Positions 1 to 8,782 of a stretch of 64,000 nt of DNA are shown here, piece by piece (the first letter of the stretch is position 1; every line of letters begins with the position of its first letter). The position numbers and the translations under genes are program-made. The DNA comes from Rubricella aquisinus (GTDB lineage Bacteria > Pseudomonadota > Alphaproteobacteria > Rhodobacterales > Rhodobacteraceae): assembly GCF_014199445.1 (NCBI RefSeq), contig NZ_JACIJS010000001.1, positions 320,940 through 384,939 of the forward strand. The letters run 5' to 3'. The notes under the pieces are model-generated. The model did not search any database and was not told the DNA's origin. It worked only from the letters and a program-made list of their open reading frames with translations.

Positions 1-773
1 GCGCGATCCCGCGCGTCCGCCAGATCCGCCTCCCGCTCCGCAAGGTCCGCGGCCAGGGCATCGCCGCGCCCTTCGGCATCTGACAGGCTCGCGGCCAAAT
101 CGGCCAAGGTCGCCTCGCGGGAGGCGGCTTCGGTCTGCAACTCGGCAATCAGCGATTCAAGCGCCTGTCGTTGTGCTGCGGCAAGGCGCGCGGCCTCTGC
201 CTGCGCGTCGATCTCATCGCGGGCGGAGGCAAGCGCAAGGCGCAGCGCCTGTTCGCGGTCGATGGTTTCCGTGAGTTCCGTCTCAAGCCGCGCAATCTCC
301 TCTGCGGAGGCGCGCAGATCGGCCCGGCGCGCCGCGGCATCATCCCGCGCGGCTGTCAGCGCCTGATCAAGATCGGCATTGCGGGACAAAAGCGACGCGA
401 CCTGATCCTCAAAGGACGCGATCCGCGCGGCCTGCTCTGCCGTGTCGGTGCGCAGGGCCGCGATGAGGGCAAGCTGGTTGGCAACGATCGTTTCCCGATC
501 CGCGAGCGTGCCGGAGAGGGTCGTGACCTCATCCTCAAGCGCAGCACTCCGCCGCTGCTCCACCCCCAGTGCATCGGCAAGGCTGGCAAGCTCTTCTGTC
601 AGGGTTTCTAGCTCACCGCGCTGGCCCGTGATCGTCTGTTGAAGGGTGTATTGCATGACCATGAAAATGGTCAGCACGAACATCAGCACCAACAGAAGCG
701 CGGTCATCGCATCCACGAAGCCGGGCCAGATATTGGCCTCGAACCGCGCTCCGCTGCGCCTGTTCAGCGCCAT
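1..773 (-). CDS. MotB/OmpA-type stator partner protein, N-terminal part (cut by window edge)
   Basis: The first codon is the ATG at 771-773 and the frame stays open to base 1, so the C-terminus lies outside the window. A short cytoplasmic tail is followed by one membrane helix (about residues 17-42) containing WPGFVDAMTALLLVLMF. Asp21 sits where MotB, TolR and ExbD carry the proton-binding aspartate. Everything after the helix is Ala/Glu/Arg-rich and heptad-like, a long periplasmic coiled coil of more than 200 residues. A C-terminal OmpA-type peptidoglycan-binding domain is expected but not visible. The start lies 4 nt past the stop of the MotA/ExbB-like gene, so the two are probably co-transcribed and form one ion-driven complex. 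The process it drives is unknown; flagellar rotation is not supported by anything nearby. Confidence 0.8.
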   Translation of the reverse strand, partial: MALNRRSGARFEANIWPGFVDAMTALLLVLMFVLTIFMVMQYTLQQTITGQRGELETLTEELASLADALGVEQRRSAALEDEVTTLSGTLADRETIVANQLALIAALRTDTAEQAARIASFEDQVASLLSRNADLDQALTAARDDAAARRADLRASAEEIARLETELTETIDREQALRLALASARDEIDAQAEAARLAAAQRQALESLIAELQTEAASREATLADLAASLSDAEGRGDALAADLAEREADLADARDR

Positions 774-777
774 CGGC

Positions 778-1887
778 TCACCGCTCCCGTGTCAGCGCAT
801 CCGTCAGGGCGCTGATTTCGGTCCGCAACTCCGCCACGGCATCCTGACGCCCGGCGGAGATTTCCTCCAGCAGCCGCAAAAGCTGTATGTCGATATTGCG
901 CAGACGGGCGCGGGTTTCCTCATCAAGCATTGCGGCGTCAGCTTCGCGTTGGGCGATTTGTGTGGTGAGGTTTTCGACCGCCGTGACAAGCTGATCCAGC
1001 CGCTGATCCGTCGCGCGGCGCGCCTCGTCACTCGCGGCGACCGTGGCGCTCAGCACTTCGATCCGGGTTGCGGTGTTGTCCATCACATCCGCCATGACGC
1101 TGCTTTCCGCACCCTCCCCGCCCATGGTCAGGCGCGTGATGGAGGACAGCCAGTTTTCCAACTCGGTATAAAACCGGTTCTGCCCGTGGCCCGCGAACAA
1201 TTCCAGAATGCCCACCACCAGTGATCCGGCAAGCCCCAGAAGCGAGGACGCGAAGGCAGTACCCATCCCGGCAAGCTGCGCCTCAATCCCGGTCATCATC
1301 CGCTCAAACACCGACAGGCCCGTCGTGTCGCCCTCCGCCGGGGTCAGGGCGCGGATCGTATCGACAACCGCCGGAACGGTCGTCGCAAGGCCATAGAACG
1401 TGCCTAAAAGGCCAAGGAAAATCAGAAGATTGATGATATAGCGCGTGATGTCGCGCGCCTCATCAAGCCGCGTTGCGATGGATTCGAGCAATGACCGCGC
1501 GGAACTGGTGGAAATCCCCTGCCGGGCGCGCTTGTCCTTCAGCATCGCGGCGAGCGACGTCAACAGGCGCGGCGGCTGGACATATTCATGACCGGGCCGG
1601 TTCAGCGCGAACCCCTCGATCCAACTGACGGAAGTGACCAACTGCAACACCTGCCAGAAACAGGCCAAGACGCCAATCACGAACACCCCAAGGATAAATC
1701 CGTTGAGATACATGTTCGCAAGGAACACTTCCGCCACCTGCCGGTAGATCAGAAACACCCCGACCCCAACGAGGATCAGCACCAGAACCATCAGCAAAAT
1801 CTGCCGGAACGGCTGTGAAAACTGAGGATCGTTTTCCGTTTCAAAAAGCATTGCGTGCCTGTGTCCCTGTCGCCTTTTGCGGGACAT
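778..1887 (-). CDS. MotA/TolQ/ExbB-type proton channel family protein
   Basis: This 369-residue protein has three or four hydrophobic segments: about residues 30-50, 60-85, then a pair after the RYIINLLIFLGLLGTFYGLA stretch and around GTAFASSLLGLAGSLVVGIL. That paired segment is typical of the TolQ/ExbB/MotA fold that conducts protons in the inner membrane. The C-terminal 120 residues are charged, coiled-coil-like and cytoplasmic. The partner with the ion-binding Asp begins 4 nt downstream. The start at 1887 has a weak AGGA upstream; Met13 (1851) is an alternative. Its length and tail resemble neither flagellar MotA nor classic ExbB closely, so the cellular role is open. Confidence 0.8.
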   Translation of the reverse strand: MSRKRRQGHRHAMLFETENDPQFSQPFRQILLMVLVLILVGVGVFLIYRQVAEVFLANMYLNGFILGVFVIGVLACFWQVLQLVTSVSWIEGFALNRPGHEYVQPPRLLTSLAAMLKDKRARQGISTSSARSLLESIATRLDEARDITRYIINLLIFLGLLGTFYGLATTVPAVVDTIRALTPAEGDTTGLSVFERMMTGIEAQLAGMGTAFASSLLGLAGSLVVGILELFAGHGQNRFYTELENWLSSITRLTMGGEGAESSVMADVMDNTATRIEVLSATVAASDEARRATDQRLDQLVTAVENLTTQIAQREADAAMLDEETRARLRNIDIQLLRLLEEISAGRQDAVAELRTEISALTDALTRER

Positions 1888-1983
1888 TAACTCTGTCCTG
1901 CGTGGTTTTCCATGCTTACTCTGCGGCGGGGCGAAATCGTGTGAAGGACTTTCGGGCGCTGGCCTTGCCTTTCGACCTTCTTT

Positions 1984-2141
1984 GGACCGGAATCAAGCGC
2001 GCAGCGCGCCGGTCCAGCGGCCGCCCGCCCCCCGGCGGCCGCTTTGCGACGGTCGATCCTAAGCGGAGAATGCGGACGGAACACCGCCATAAATCGCATA
2101 GCTGATCTGTATGAGCGGCCTTCTCGGGCGGCCGCTGGACC
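1984..2141. repeat. Structured intergenic element, copy 1 (hairpin head plus distant complementary arm)
   Basis: The element occupies most of the 268-nt gap between the chaC-like gene and the MotA-like gene. Its head is a hairpin, GGACCGG (1984-1990) against CCGGTCC (2009-2015), with a GCGC-rich interior. Next is a local stem, GCGGCCGCC (2017-2025) against GGCGGCCGC (2034-2042), followed by TTTGC. A distant arm at 2125-2141 is the perfect 17-nt reverse complement of 2011-2027, so arm 2011-2027 can pair locally or at a distance. A second copy lies at 58517-58740, with a head identical at 31 of 32 positions but a different arm sequence. Function unknown. Confidence 0.75.
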
Positions 2142-2155
2142 TGCTTACGCAGCAA

Positions 2156-2701
2156 TCATTCGCCCCCAACCCGCGCCCGCACCATCCTATCCAGCGCCTC
2201 AAGGTCCGGGTCGCGGATGCCCAGCTTGCCCAACGCCGCAACGGTGTTGTGCAGATATTCGGCATTTGGCCCACTTGGCCCGATGGCGTCCGCGATGATC
2301 TTGGCCTGCGCGTCTAGTGGCAGCGCGCCCGCATACTGGCCATGCGCGGTGTCCATCACATAGGCAATCGCCTCGACCGTGCCGCCCTCGGCCAATGCGA
2401 TGGTCTGGCGGGTTTCGCGGTAGGCCGCAGTCACCAATTCGCGGGCGGTGAGGTAGGCGTATGTTTCCTCCGCCTGCGCTGCCTCCACCCGGTAGGCAAG
2501 GCCGGTGCAGGTCGCCCCTTCCAACGCATCAAGTGCCAGCACCAATCCCGGCTTTTCAGGCGTGCCGCGATATTCGATCGATGTCATGCAAAAGCTGCGA
2601 TGGTATCCGTGCAACGTGCCAAGCCGTGCCTCGGCCACTTCGAAACCGGGCTTCCACAGCAAGGAGCCATAGGCGAACACCCAAAATCCGTCCGAAATCA
2701 T
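2156..2701 (-). CDS. ChaC-type gamma-glutamylcyclotransferase
   Basis: The ATG at 2701 is preceded by GAGGGAGG at good spacing and gives 181 residues, the usual ChaC length. The N-terminal FAYGSLLWKPGF is the YGSL substrate-binding loop of the family, followed by the GYHRSFCMTS segment typical of ChaC. Family members cleave glutathione to 5-oxoproline and Cys-Gly in the cytosol. This would make it a glutathione-turnover partner to the glutathione synthetase encoded about 4 kb away at 6761-7702, though they are not in one operon. The stop lies 15 nt past the end of structured element copy 1. Confidence 0.85.
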   Translation of the reverse strand: MISDGFWVFAYGSLLWKPGFEVAEARLGTLHGYHRSFCMTSIEYRGTPEKPGLVLALDALEGATCTGLAYRVEAAQAEETYAYLTARELVTAAYRETRQTIALAEGGTVEAIAYVMDTAHGQYAGALPLDAQAKIIADAIGPSGPNAEYLHNTVAALGKLGIRDPDLEALDRMVRARVGGE

Positions 2702-2766
2702 GCTGGCCTCCCTCTTGCGCTGCGCGATATACACCGCGCATCCCGTGATGGCGAGAAGGAACCGCT

Positions 2767-3762
2767 ATGCCCATGCGCACGATGTTACTGGCCGGACTGG
2801 CCCTGCTGATCGGGTGGTCCGCTTATTGGTGGCTGGCCGCGTCAAGCCTGCGCAATGGCATTGACGACTGGCTTACCGCGCGGCAGGCGGATGGCTGGAT
2901 CGCGGAATATGCCGATCTGGGCATTTCGGGCTATCCCAGCCGGGTGGACGCGCGGTTTGACGATCTGGCATTGGCGGACCCGGCGCGCGGCTGGGCGTGG
3001 TCGGCCCCCGCGTTTCAGATCCTTGCGCTGAGCTATCGGGACGATCAGGTCATCCTCGCTTTTCCGGGGGAGCAGAGCCTTGCCACCCCGCGCGGGAGGG
3101 TGACGGTATCGGGCGCGCCATTGCGGGCCTCGGTCAACCTGACGGAGGATCAGGTCGTCCAGCGACTGGTCGCGGAAGCTGACGATCTGACCCTAACGAT
3201 GGAGGGCGACCAGATCACCGCGACCCGCATGATCCTGGCCACGGAGGAGCAGGGACAGCCCCGCATCCAGCGGCTTGGCTTGACCGGGGAGGGCATCATG
3301 CCCTCCGCCGCGTTGCGCGAATTGGGGGCTGGGATCGGGCTTGCTGACACACCGATTGAGAGGGTGACGCTGGATGCGACCGCGACCTTCGCCGCACCGC
3401 CCGGCCTTGCGCAACTGGGGGACGCGCCGCCGGCCCTTGATGCGCTTTCCATCGCGGATCTGAGCGTGACATGGGCGATGCTCAGCATCCGGGCGCAGGG
3501 CATGTTGACCGCCGATGCGAACGGGTTTGCCAGCGGGGAGATCGCGCTGCGCCTGCGCAATTGGCAGGAGATGCTGGACATGGCTGTCGCCGCCGGGGCG
3601 ATCCGGGCGGATGTGGCCCCGGCGCTGCAATTCGCGCTCGGCTTGATGGCAGGGCTGGGCGGGGACCGCGACGCGCTCGACGCGACTGTCAGCTTTCGCG
3701 ACGGTGTGATGGCCATTGGCCCAGTAGTGATCGGAACAGCGCCACGAATGGCGCTGCCCTAA
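2767..3762 (+). CDS. DUF2125 domain protein, probable inner-membrane-anchored periplasmic protein
   Basis: A GAAGGA site precedes the ATG. The 331-residue product opens with a signal-anchor (about residues 5-27, LLAGLALLIGWSAYWWLAAS) and continues as a soluble, beta-rich domain. The pattern of DDWLTARQADGW and GYPSRVDARFDDL near the N-terminus is what I recognise as DUF2125, a family of unknown function common in alphaproteobacteria and distantly AsmA-like. Expected location is periplasmic, tethered to the inner membrane. It ends 2 nt from the stop of the convergent tyrA gene, leaving no room for a separate terminator. Confidence 0.75.
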   Translation: MPMRTMLLAGLALLIGWSAYWWLAASSLRNGIDDWLTARQADGWIAEYADLGISGYPSRVDARFDDLALADPARGWAWSAPAFQILALSYRDDQVILAFPGEQSLATPRGRVTVSGAPLRASVNLTEDQVVQRLVAEADDLTLTMEGDQITATRMILATEEQGQPRIQRLGLTGEGIMPSAALRELGAGIGLADTPIERVTLDATATFAAPPGLAQLGDAPPALDALSIADLSVTWAMLSIRAQGMLTADANGFASGEIALRLRNWQEMLDMAVAAGAIRADVAPALQFALGLMAGLGGDRDALDATVSFRDGVMAIGPVVIGTAPRMALP

Positions 3763-3764
3763 GC

Positions 3765-4685
3765 TTACTTCGGGGGAAGCCCGCGCCCGAAATTCGGCGC
3801 GTCCGTGTCCTGACCCGCCTCGATAATGCCGCGCCGAATGGCCCGCGTGCGGGTGAAATAGGCGTGCAGCGTATCCCCATCGCCCGTGCGGATCGCCCGT
3901 TGCAGGGCGAACAATTCCTCGGTGAACCGGCCAAGGATTTCGAGCGTCGCTTCCTTGTTGTTCAGAAACACATCGCGCCACATCGTCGGATCGGATGCCG
4001 CGATGCGGGTGAAATCCCGGAACCCTGCGGCAGAGTATTTGATGACTTCCGAATGGGTCACCCGGCGCAGATCATCCGCGACCCCCACCATCGTGTAGGC
4101 TATGAGGTGGGGCGCGTGGGACGTAACGGCGAGCACAAGGTCATGATGCGCCGGCTCCATCTCTTCGACATTCGCGCCCAGCCCGCGCCAGAACGCGGCA
4201 AGATGGTCCACCGCCGCCTGATCCGTACCTTCGGGCGGGGTCAACAGGGTAAATCGCCCGTCATAAAGCGTGGCAAAGCCCGATTCCGGCCCGGAATGCT
4301 CTGTCCCCGCAACCGGATGTGAGGGGACGAAATGCACCCCGTCCGGCACATGGGGGGCCACGGCATCAATCACCGTCTGCTTGACCGACCCCACATCGGA
4401 CAGGATCGCTCCGGGTTTGAGATGCGGTCCGATTTCGGCGGCGACTGCGCCCATCACGCCGACGGGCACGCACAGGATCACCAGATCGGCCTCTTTCACG
4501 GCCTCTGCGGCGGTGGCGGCAACCTCATCGACGAGCCCGATCTCCGCCGCCTTGGCGCGGGTCGCCTCGGAACGGGCATAACCGACAAGCGTGCCGACCA
4601 GATCCCCGCGCCGCGCGGCGTGGGCGATGGAGCCTGCAATCAGGCCAAGCCCGATCAGGGCGATGCGTTCAAACCGTGCTGTCAT
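3765..4685 (-). CDS. tyrA: Prephenate/arogenate dehydrogenase family protein
   Basis: The ATG at 4683-4685 overlaps the hisC-like stop (4682-4684) as ATGA, indicating translational coupling and fixing the start over an upstream ATG at 4733. The 306-residue protein has an N-terminal NAD(P) fold with IGLGLIAGSIA, then VPSHPVAGTEHSGP, the conserved segment around the catalytic His of TyrA enzymes. The C-terminal helical dimerisation domain contains FRDFTRIAASDPTMWRDV, also characteristic. It oxidatively decarboxylates prephenate or arogenate in tyrosine synthesis. The upstream HisC-like aminotransferase could supply the partner transamination step; the preferred substrate cannot be read from sequence. 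Confidence 0.92.
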   Translation of the reverse strand: MTARFERIALIGLGLIAGSIAHAARRGDLVGTLVGYARSEATRAKAAEIGLVDEVAATAAEAVKEADLVILCVPVGVMGAVAAEIGPHLKPGAILSDVGSVKQTVIDAVAPHVPDGVHFVPSHPVAGTEHSGPESGFATLYDGRFTLLTPPEGTDQAAVDHLAAFWRGLGANVEEMEPAHHDLVLAVTSHAPHLIAYTMVGVADDLRRVTHSEVIKYSAAGFRDFTRIAASDPTMWRDVFLNNKEATLEILGRFTEELFALQRAIRTGDGDTLHAYFTRTRAIRRGIIEAGQDTDAPNFGRGLPPK

Positions 4686-5776
4686 GTCCTCATACCCACA
4701 ATCTGGCGCAGCGCCGCAATGGTGTCGCGGCATTCCTCGGGCGTGCCGACCGTGATCCGCAACCCCGATGGCAGGCCATAGCTTGCGACATTGCGCACAA
4801 GGATGCCGCGCGCGGTCAGCGCCTCCAGCGCGCTTTGTGCTGCTGCCACATCCGCGAACCGGGCCAACACGAAATTCGCATGCGACGGATCAACGGAAAG
4901 GCCAAGCCCGCGCAATTCCTTCGTCATCCAGTCGCGCCAGACCTCGTTTTCGATGCTGCATCGCTGCACATAGTCCTGATCCTGCACCGCCGCGATCGCC
5001 CCGGCGATCGCTGGGCCCGTCAGGTTGAACGGGCCGCGCACCCGGTTCAGCGCGTCGATCACGTCCTGCGGGCCATAGCCCCAGCCGACGCGCAACGCGC
5101 CGATGCCGTAGATTTTGGAGAAGGTCCGCGTCATCACCACATTGTGCCGCGTGGTCGCCAGCGCCTTGCCGCCGTTATAATCCGGGTCGCGCACATATTC
5201 GGCATAGGCCCCGTCGATCACAAGCAGGGTCTCTGCCGGGATCGCGTCCGCCAACCGCACGAGATCGGCCTCCGGCACCAGTGTGCCGGTCGGGTTTGCG
5301 GGGTTCGCGATAAAGATGATCTTGGTCCGGTCCGTGCAGGCGGCAAGGATCGCGTCCACATCCACGCACCGCTCCCGCTCCGCCACCTCCACGGGGGTCG
5401 CCCCGGCAGCCTGTGCGCAGATTTTGTGCATGGCAAAGCCGTGCTCGGTATGGATCACCTCTGCCCCTTCGCCCGCATAGGCCTGACAGAGGAAGGTAAA
5501 CACCTCATCCGACCCGGCACCGCAAATGATGCGCGCTGGATCAAGCCCGTGCACGGCTCCAATCGCGCTGCGCAAGTCCAAATGACCACTATCGGGATAG
5601 CGTTCCAGCGCGGCACCCGACGCAGCGAAGGCTTCCTTGACGCGCTCCGATGGCCCGAACGGGTTTTCGTTGGAACTGAGCTTGATGATACGGTTCGCAT
5701 GCCCTGCTTTCGCCGCACCGGCAACGTAGAGTGGAATGTCGAGCAGCCCTTTGCGGGGGGTGACGGTTTGGGTCAT
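4682..5776 (-). CDS. hisC: HisC-type aminotransferase (histidinol-phosphate/aromatic aminotransferase)
   Basis: A class I/II PLP enzyme of 364 residues, the normal HisC length. Visible motifs are SSNENPFGPS (residues 34-43), ANPANPTGT (158-166), the Asp in VIDGAYAEY, and the PLP lysine at 221 in TRTFSKIYG, followed by LRVGWG. The chosen start has GAGG just upstream; the longer ATG begins inside poor context. HisC converts imidazole acetol-phosphate to histidinol phosphate, but paralogues next to tyrA often act on aromatic keto acids. The ATGA overlap with tyrA supports that second role here. Both roles remain possible. Confidence 0.9.
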   Translation of the reverse strand: MTQTVTPRKGLLDIPLYVAGAAKAGHANRIIKLSSNENPFGPSERVKEAFAASGAALERYPDSGHLDLRSAIGAVHGLDPARIICGAGSDEVFTFLCQAYAGEGAEVIHTEHGFAMHKICAQAAGATPVEVAERERCVDVDAILAACTDRTKIIFIANPANPTGTLVPEADLVRLADAIPAETLLVIDGAYAEYVRDPDYNGGKALATTRHNVVMTRTFSKIYGIGALRVGWGYGPQDVIDALNRVRGPFNLTGPAIAGAIAAVQDQDYVQRCSIENEVWRDWMTKELRGLGLSVDPSHANFVLARFADVAAAQSALEALTARGILVRNVASYGLPSGLRITVGTPEECRDTIAALRQIVGMRT

Positions 5777-5849
5777 GGCGCGCCTCGGATCGGTTTGGCC
5801 CATGCTCTATCGCCTTGTGCGCGGCAAATCCAGTGGGCGCGCGCCGGGG

Positions 5850-6761
5850 CTATCCCAGATGGGCGCGGATAAAGGCCGCAGCACGATCCAGCGCCACATC
5901 CGCCTCCGGCAATTTGCCGTGAAACATCTGCCAGCAATGAAAGCAGCCGGGCCAAAGGTCCAGCTCCACATCGACGCCATCGGCGGTCAGTTTGGCCCCC
6001 ATCCGCCGCGCGTCATCGGCCAGAAGTTCCGCCTTGCTCGCCTGAATGAGCACTGGCCCCGCACCGCGAAATGTCCCGAACAGCGGGGACGCTCTGGGAT
6101 CGGTCGGTTCCGCCCCGTCAAGGTAGCGCGATACGACCTCCGGCAGGCGCGCGGCGGGCAAAATCGCGTCGCGTCGCACGTTCGACACGAGGCTGTCCCC
6201 TGACAGGGTCATATCGCACCAGGGGGAGAATGCGACCGTGGCCGCCGGATGCGGCAGGCCCTCCTCACCAATCATGTGCAACAGCGCCAGCGCCAGCCCG
6301 CCGCCCGCGCTATCCCCGGCCAGCACGATATTTCCCGCCTCATAGCCCGCCTCCAGCAAGCCGGTATAGGCGGCAAGCGCGTCCTCTGGCGCGGACGGGA
6401 ACGGATGCTCCGGTGTCAGGCGATAATCGGGCAGAACCACGCGCACATCCGCAAGGGCGGCAATCGCGGAGCCAAGCGCCTGATGCGTCGCGGCCGAGCC
6501 AAGGAAATACGCCCCGCCATGGAAATAAAGCACAACCCGGCTGCGGGCGGAGGTTTCGGTGCTGATCCATTTGACCGGCATCGGCCCCGCCCCGCCGGGC
6601 AATCGCGCGTCCACGATCCGGGTGCCCGGAACCGGGCGAAAGACGGACGCCGCCCGCCGCTCAAACCCATTGCGCAGCGCGATGGGATCGGTGCTGCGCG
6701 CCAGACGCCGCTTTTCCGTGACCCTCAGCCCAAGATCGAGCATTTTGAGCCGGAACGACAT
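5850..6761 (-). CDS. Alpha/beta hydrolase of the hormone-sensitive-lipase family
   Basis: This 303-residue protein carries the two diagnostic motifs of the HSL (family IV) esterases: HGGAYF at residues 81-86 (oxyanion hole) and GDSAGG at 149-154 with nucleophile Ser151. The acid lies near ELLADDAR and the His near GCFHCW. No signal peptide is seen, so it is probably a cytosolic carboxylesterase acting on short acyl esters. The start codon shares one base with the gshB stop (TGATG at 6759-6763), so it is the distal gene of the gshB transcript. The natural substrate is unknown, and a link to glutathione is only positional. Confidence 0.88.
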   Translation of the reverse strand: MSFRLKMLDLGLRVTEKRRLARSTDPIALRNGFERRAASVFRPVPGTRIVDARLPGGAGPMPVKWISTETSARSRVVLYFHGGAYFLGSAATHQALGSAIAALADVRVVLPDYRLTPEHPFPSAPEDALAAYTGLLEAGYEAGNIVLAGDSAGGGLALALLHMIGEEGLPHPAATVAFSPWCDMTLSGDSLVSNVRRDAILPAARLPEVVSRYLDGAEPTDPRASPLFGTFRGAGPVLIQASKAELLADDARRMGAKLTADGVDVELDLWPGCFHCWQMFHGKLPEADVALDRAAAFIRAHLG

Positions 6762-7702
6762 CAGCCGACGCGCCGCTCTATCGCGTCCCAGATTTTGGCG
6801 GTGATGTTGGTGCCATCAAACCGCTCAAGCTCCTGAATGCCGGTGGGGGAGGTCACGTTGATCTCCGTCAGCAGGCCGCCAATCACGTCGATGCCGACAA
6901 AAATCTGACCCTTTTCGCGCAAAAGCGGGCCGATGGCCGCGCAAATCTCGCGGTCCCGGTCTGTCAGGGCGACCTTCTCCGCCCGGCCACCGACATGCAT
7001 GTTCGACCGGGTTTCCCCTTCTGCCGGGACGCGGTTGATGGCGCCCACCGGCTCACCGTCCACAAGGATGACACGCTTGTCGCCCTTGGCCACATCGGGC
7101 AGGAATTTCTGCATGATGAGCGGCTCGCGGTTGATGCCCGAGAACAGCTCATGCAGCGAATTGAGGTTGCGATCATCAGGGCCAAGCCGGAACACCCCCG
7201 CCCCGCCATTGCCATAAAGTGGCTTGAGGATCACATCGCCATGCTCCGCCTTGAACCGCTTGAGCGCACCAATATCACGGGCGATCATCGTGGGCGGCGT
7301 GAGGTCGGGAAATTGCAGCACCAAGAGCTTCTCAGGATAATTCCGCACCCAAGTCGGATCATTCACCACCAGCGTGTCAGGGTGGATCATGTCGAGGATA
7401 TGGGTCGTGGTGATATAGCCCATGTCAAACGGTGGATCCTGCCGCAGCCACACGACATCCATCTCTGACAGGTCCTGCACCACCCGCTCCCCCAGCGTGT
7501 AGTGATTGCCCACCTCACGCCGCAGGGTGACGGGCCAGCCATCGCCATACACCTTCCCCTGATTATAGATCAGCTTGTCCGGTGTGTAGTAGAACAGCGT
7601 ATGCCCGCGCGCCTGTGCTTCCTCCATGATGCGGAAAGAGCTGTCAGCATTGATATTGATGGGACCGATCGGGTCCATCTGCATGGCGATTTTGAGCGGC
7701 AT
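6761..7702 (-). CDS. gshB: Glutathione synthetase
   Basis: The product has 313 residues, typical of bacterial GshB. Recognisable are [16 protein letters not shown] at the N-terminus, [12 protein letters not shown], the ATP-grasp core with [13 protein letters not shown], and the C-terminal [20 protein letters not shown] that binds metal-ATP and product. It ligates glycine to gamma-glutamylcysteine in the cytosol. The site AAGGACACACC precedes the ATG. The gene sits 19 nt after the BON lipoprotein gene and is followed directly by the esterase. The gshA partner is not in the window. Confidence 0.95.
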   Translation of the reverse strand: MPLKIAMQMDPIGPININADSSFRIMEEAQARGHTLFYYTPDKLIYNQGKVYGDGWPVTLRREVGNHYTLGERVVQDLSEMDVVWLRQDPPFDMGYITTTHILDMIHPDTLVVNDPTWVRNYPEKLLVLQFPDLTPPTMIARDIGALKRFKAEHGDVILKPLYGNGGAGVFRLGPDDRNLNSLHELFSGINREPLIMQKFLPDVAKGDKRVILVDGEPVGAINRVPAEGETRSNMHVGGRAEKVALTDRDREICAAIGPLLREKGQIFVGIDVIGGLLTEINVTSPTGIQELERFDGTNITAKIWDAIERRVG

Positions 7703-7721
7703 GGTGTGTCCTTGAAACGGG

Positions 7722-8327
7722 TTAGCGGCTGATCGCCGGGCTTTCGGTGCGCAGGCGGCGCGGATCGTCGATCAACAGAACGTGGCTCACGACCTGCTCC
7801 ACCCCCGATACGGTGCTCATCGCGGTGGTGACGCGCTGCAATTCTGCGGCATCGGGTGCCAGACCGTTGAGGTGCAGCACCCCGTTCACCACCGTTACGG
7901 TATAGTTGATGGGGTCGATCCCTTCGGTGTTGACCAAACGGAACCGCGCGGAATTGGCGATGCCCACATCCCGGAGCACGGTTCCGGTGGACCGGGTGCC
8001 ACCCGGCTCGATCTCGTTCACCACGGCGCGCACGCCGGGGATGGACCACGCGATGGTTTCCGCCTCAATCGCGTCGGCGGGTCGGGGCACGGTGCCCAAC
8101 AGCAGCACCCGCCCTTCATTCACCCGCGTTTGCACGCCCGCGACATTCGGATTGTCCGCCGCCACCAATTGCGCATCGAGCCGCAGGTTGATCTGCGTAT
8201 CGCTCAGCGCCTCTTCGGTGCTGCGCAACTGGTTGTCCGACACGCCCGCGGCGGTCACGCCCGCGATGGCCACCGGGCCGCACGCCGTTACTGCGATCAG
8301 CGCACCAGTCAGGAAAATGGATTTCAT
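7722..8327 (-). CDS. BON-domain lipoprotein
   Basis: This 201-residue protein begins with a lipoprotein signal peptide ending in the lipobox VTAC (Cys16). Two BON domains follow, roughly residues 45-110 ([12 protein letters not shown]) and 120-190 ([18 protein letters not shown]), in the DolP/OsmY arrangement. BON proteins of this class sit at the outer membrane or septum and bind phospholipid. Alphaproteobacterial genomes often place this gene downstream of yraN and rsmI, as seen here, an order also typical of gammaproteobacterial dolP. A role in envelope integrity is inferred from the family. Confidence 0.88.
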   Translation of the reverse strand: MKSIFLTGALIAVTACGPVAIAGVTAAGVSDNQLRSTEEALSDTQINLRLDAQLVAADNPNVAGVQTRVNEGRVLLLGTVPRPADAIEAETIAWSIPGVRAVVNEIEPGGTRSTGTVLRDVGIANSARFRLVNTEGIDPINYTVTVVNGVLHLNGLAPDAAELQRVTTAMSTVSGVEQVVSHVLLIDDPRRLRTESPAISR

Positions 8328-8428
8328 GGGTCTGCTCCCTCAAGGTTTCTTTCGTCACGCCCTGTTTTGGTGAGACCATATAAGGGGTGTCAGACAGGGG
8401 GTGACAAGCCTTGCTGTCAAATTCTGCC

Positions 8429-8782
8429 TCAGCGGGGCATCGCGTCCTCGATGATTTCGGCACCCCCTGCGCGATCCACCAGCACCACGTCAAATCGCAT
8501 CGGGGTGTCAAGCGAGAGGTTTTCGTGTTGCAGATAGCCCAGCGCCGTCGCCGCGATCCGCGCCCATTGCTTGGCAGAGATGCTGACGGAGGCATCCTCC
8601 AGCGTCTTGCGTGCTTTCACTTCCACGAACACGAGCGTTCCGGCCAACCGGACAATCAGATCGACCTCCCCCGCGCCCGCGCGAAATCGGCGAGCAAGCA
8701 GCTCTGCCCCCTGCGCAGTATAAAGCCGCTCGGCAATATCTTCTGCCGCAAGGCCCGCGTGGTAATTGGTGGCGCCGGTCAC
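8429..8782 (-). CDS. YraN/UPF0102 family endonuclease-like protein
   Basis: The 117-residue product has the UPF0102 pattern: GLAAEDIAERLY near the N-terminus, then RFRAGAGEVDLIVR and LVFVEVKARKT, which form the D...E-x-K core of the Holliday-junction-resolvase/PD-(D/E)XK fold. Start and rsmI stop overlap by 4 nt (8779-8782), so the two are translationally coupled. Biochemical activity is not established for the family; the nuclease idea rests on the fold. Confidence 0.9.
   Translation of the reverse strand: MTGATNYHAGLAAEDIAERLYTAQGAELLARRFRAGAGEVDLIVRLAGTLVFVEVKARKTLEDASVSISAKQWARIAATALGYLQHENLSLDTPMRFDVVLVDRAGGAEIIEDAMPR

Noticed and set aside
1-1887. Zorya-type defence (ZorA/ZorB) reading of the stator pair
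   Set aside because: The channel protein is much shorter than usual ZorA and no ZorC/D/E-like gene is present on the visible side.
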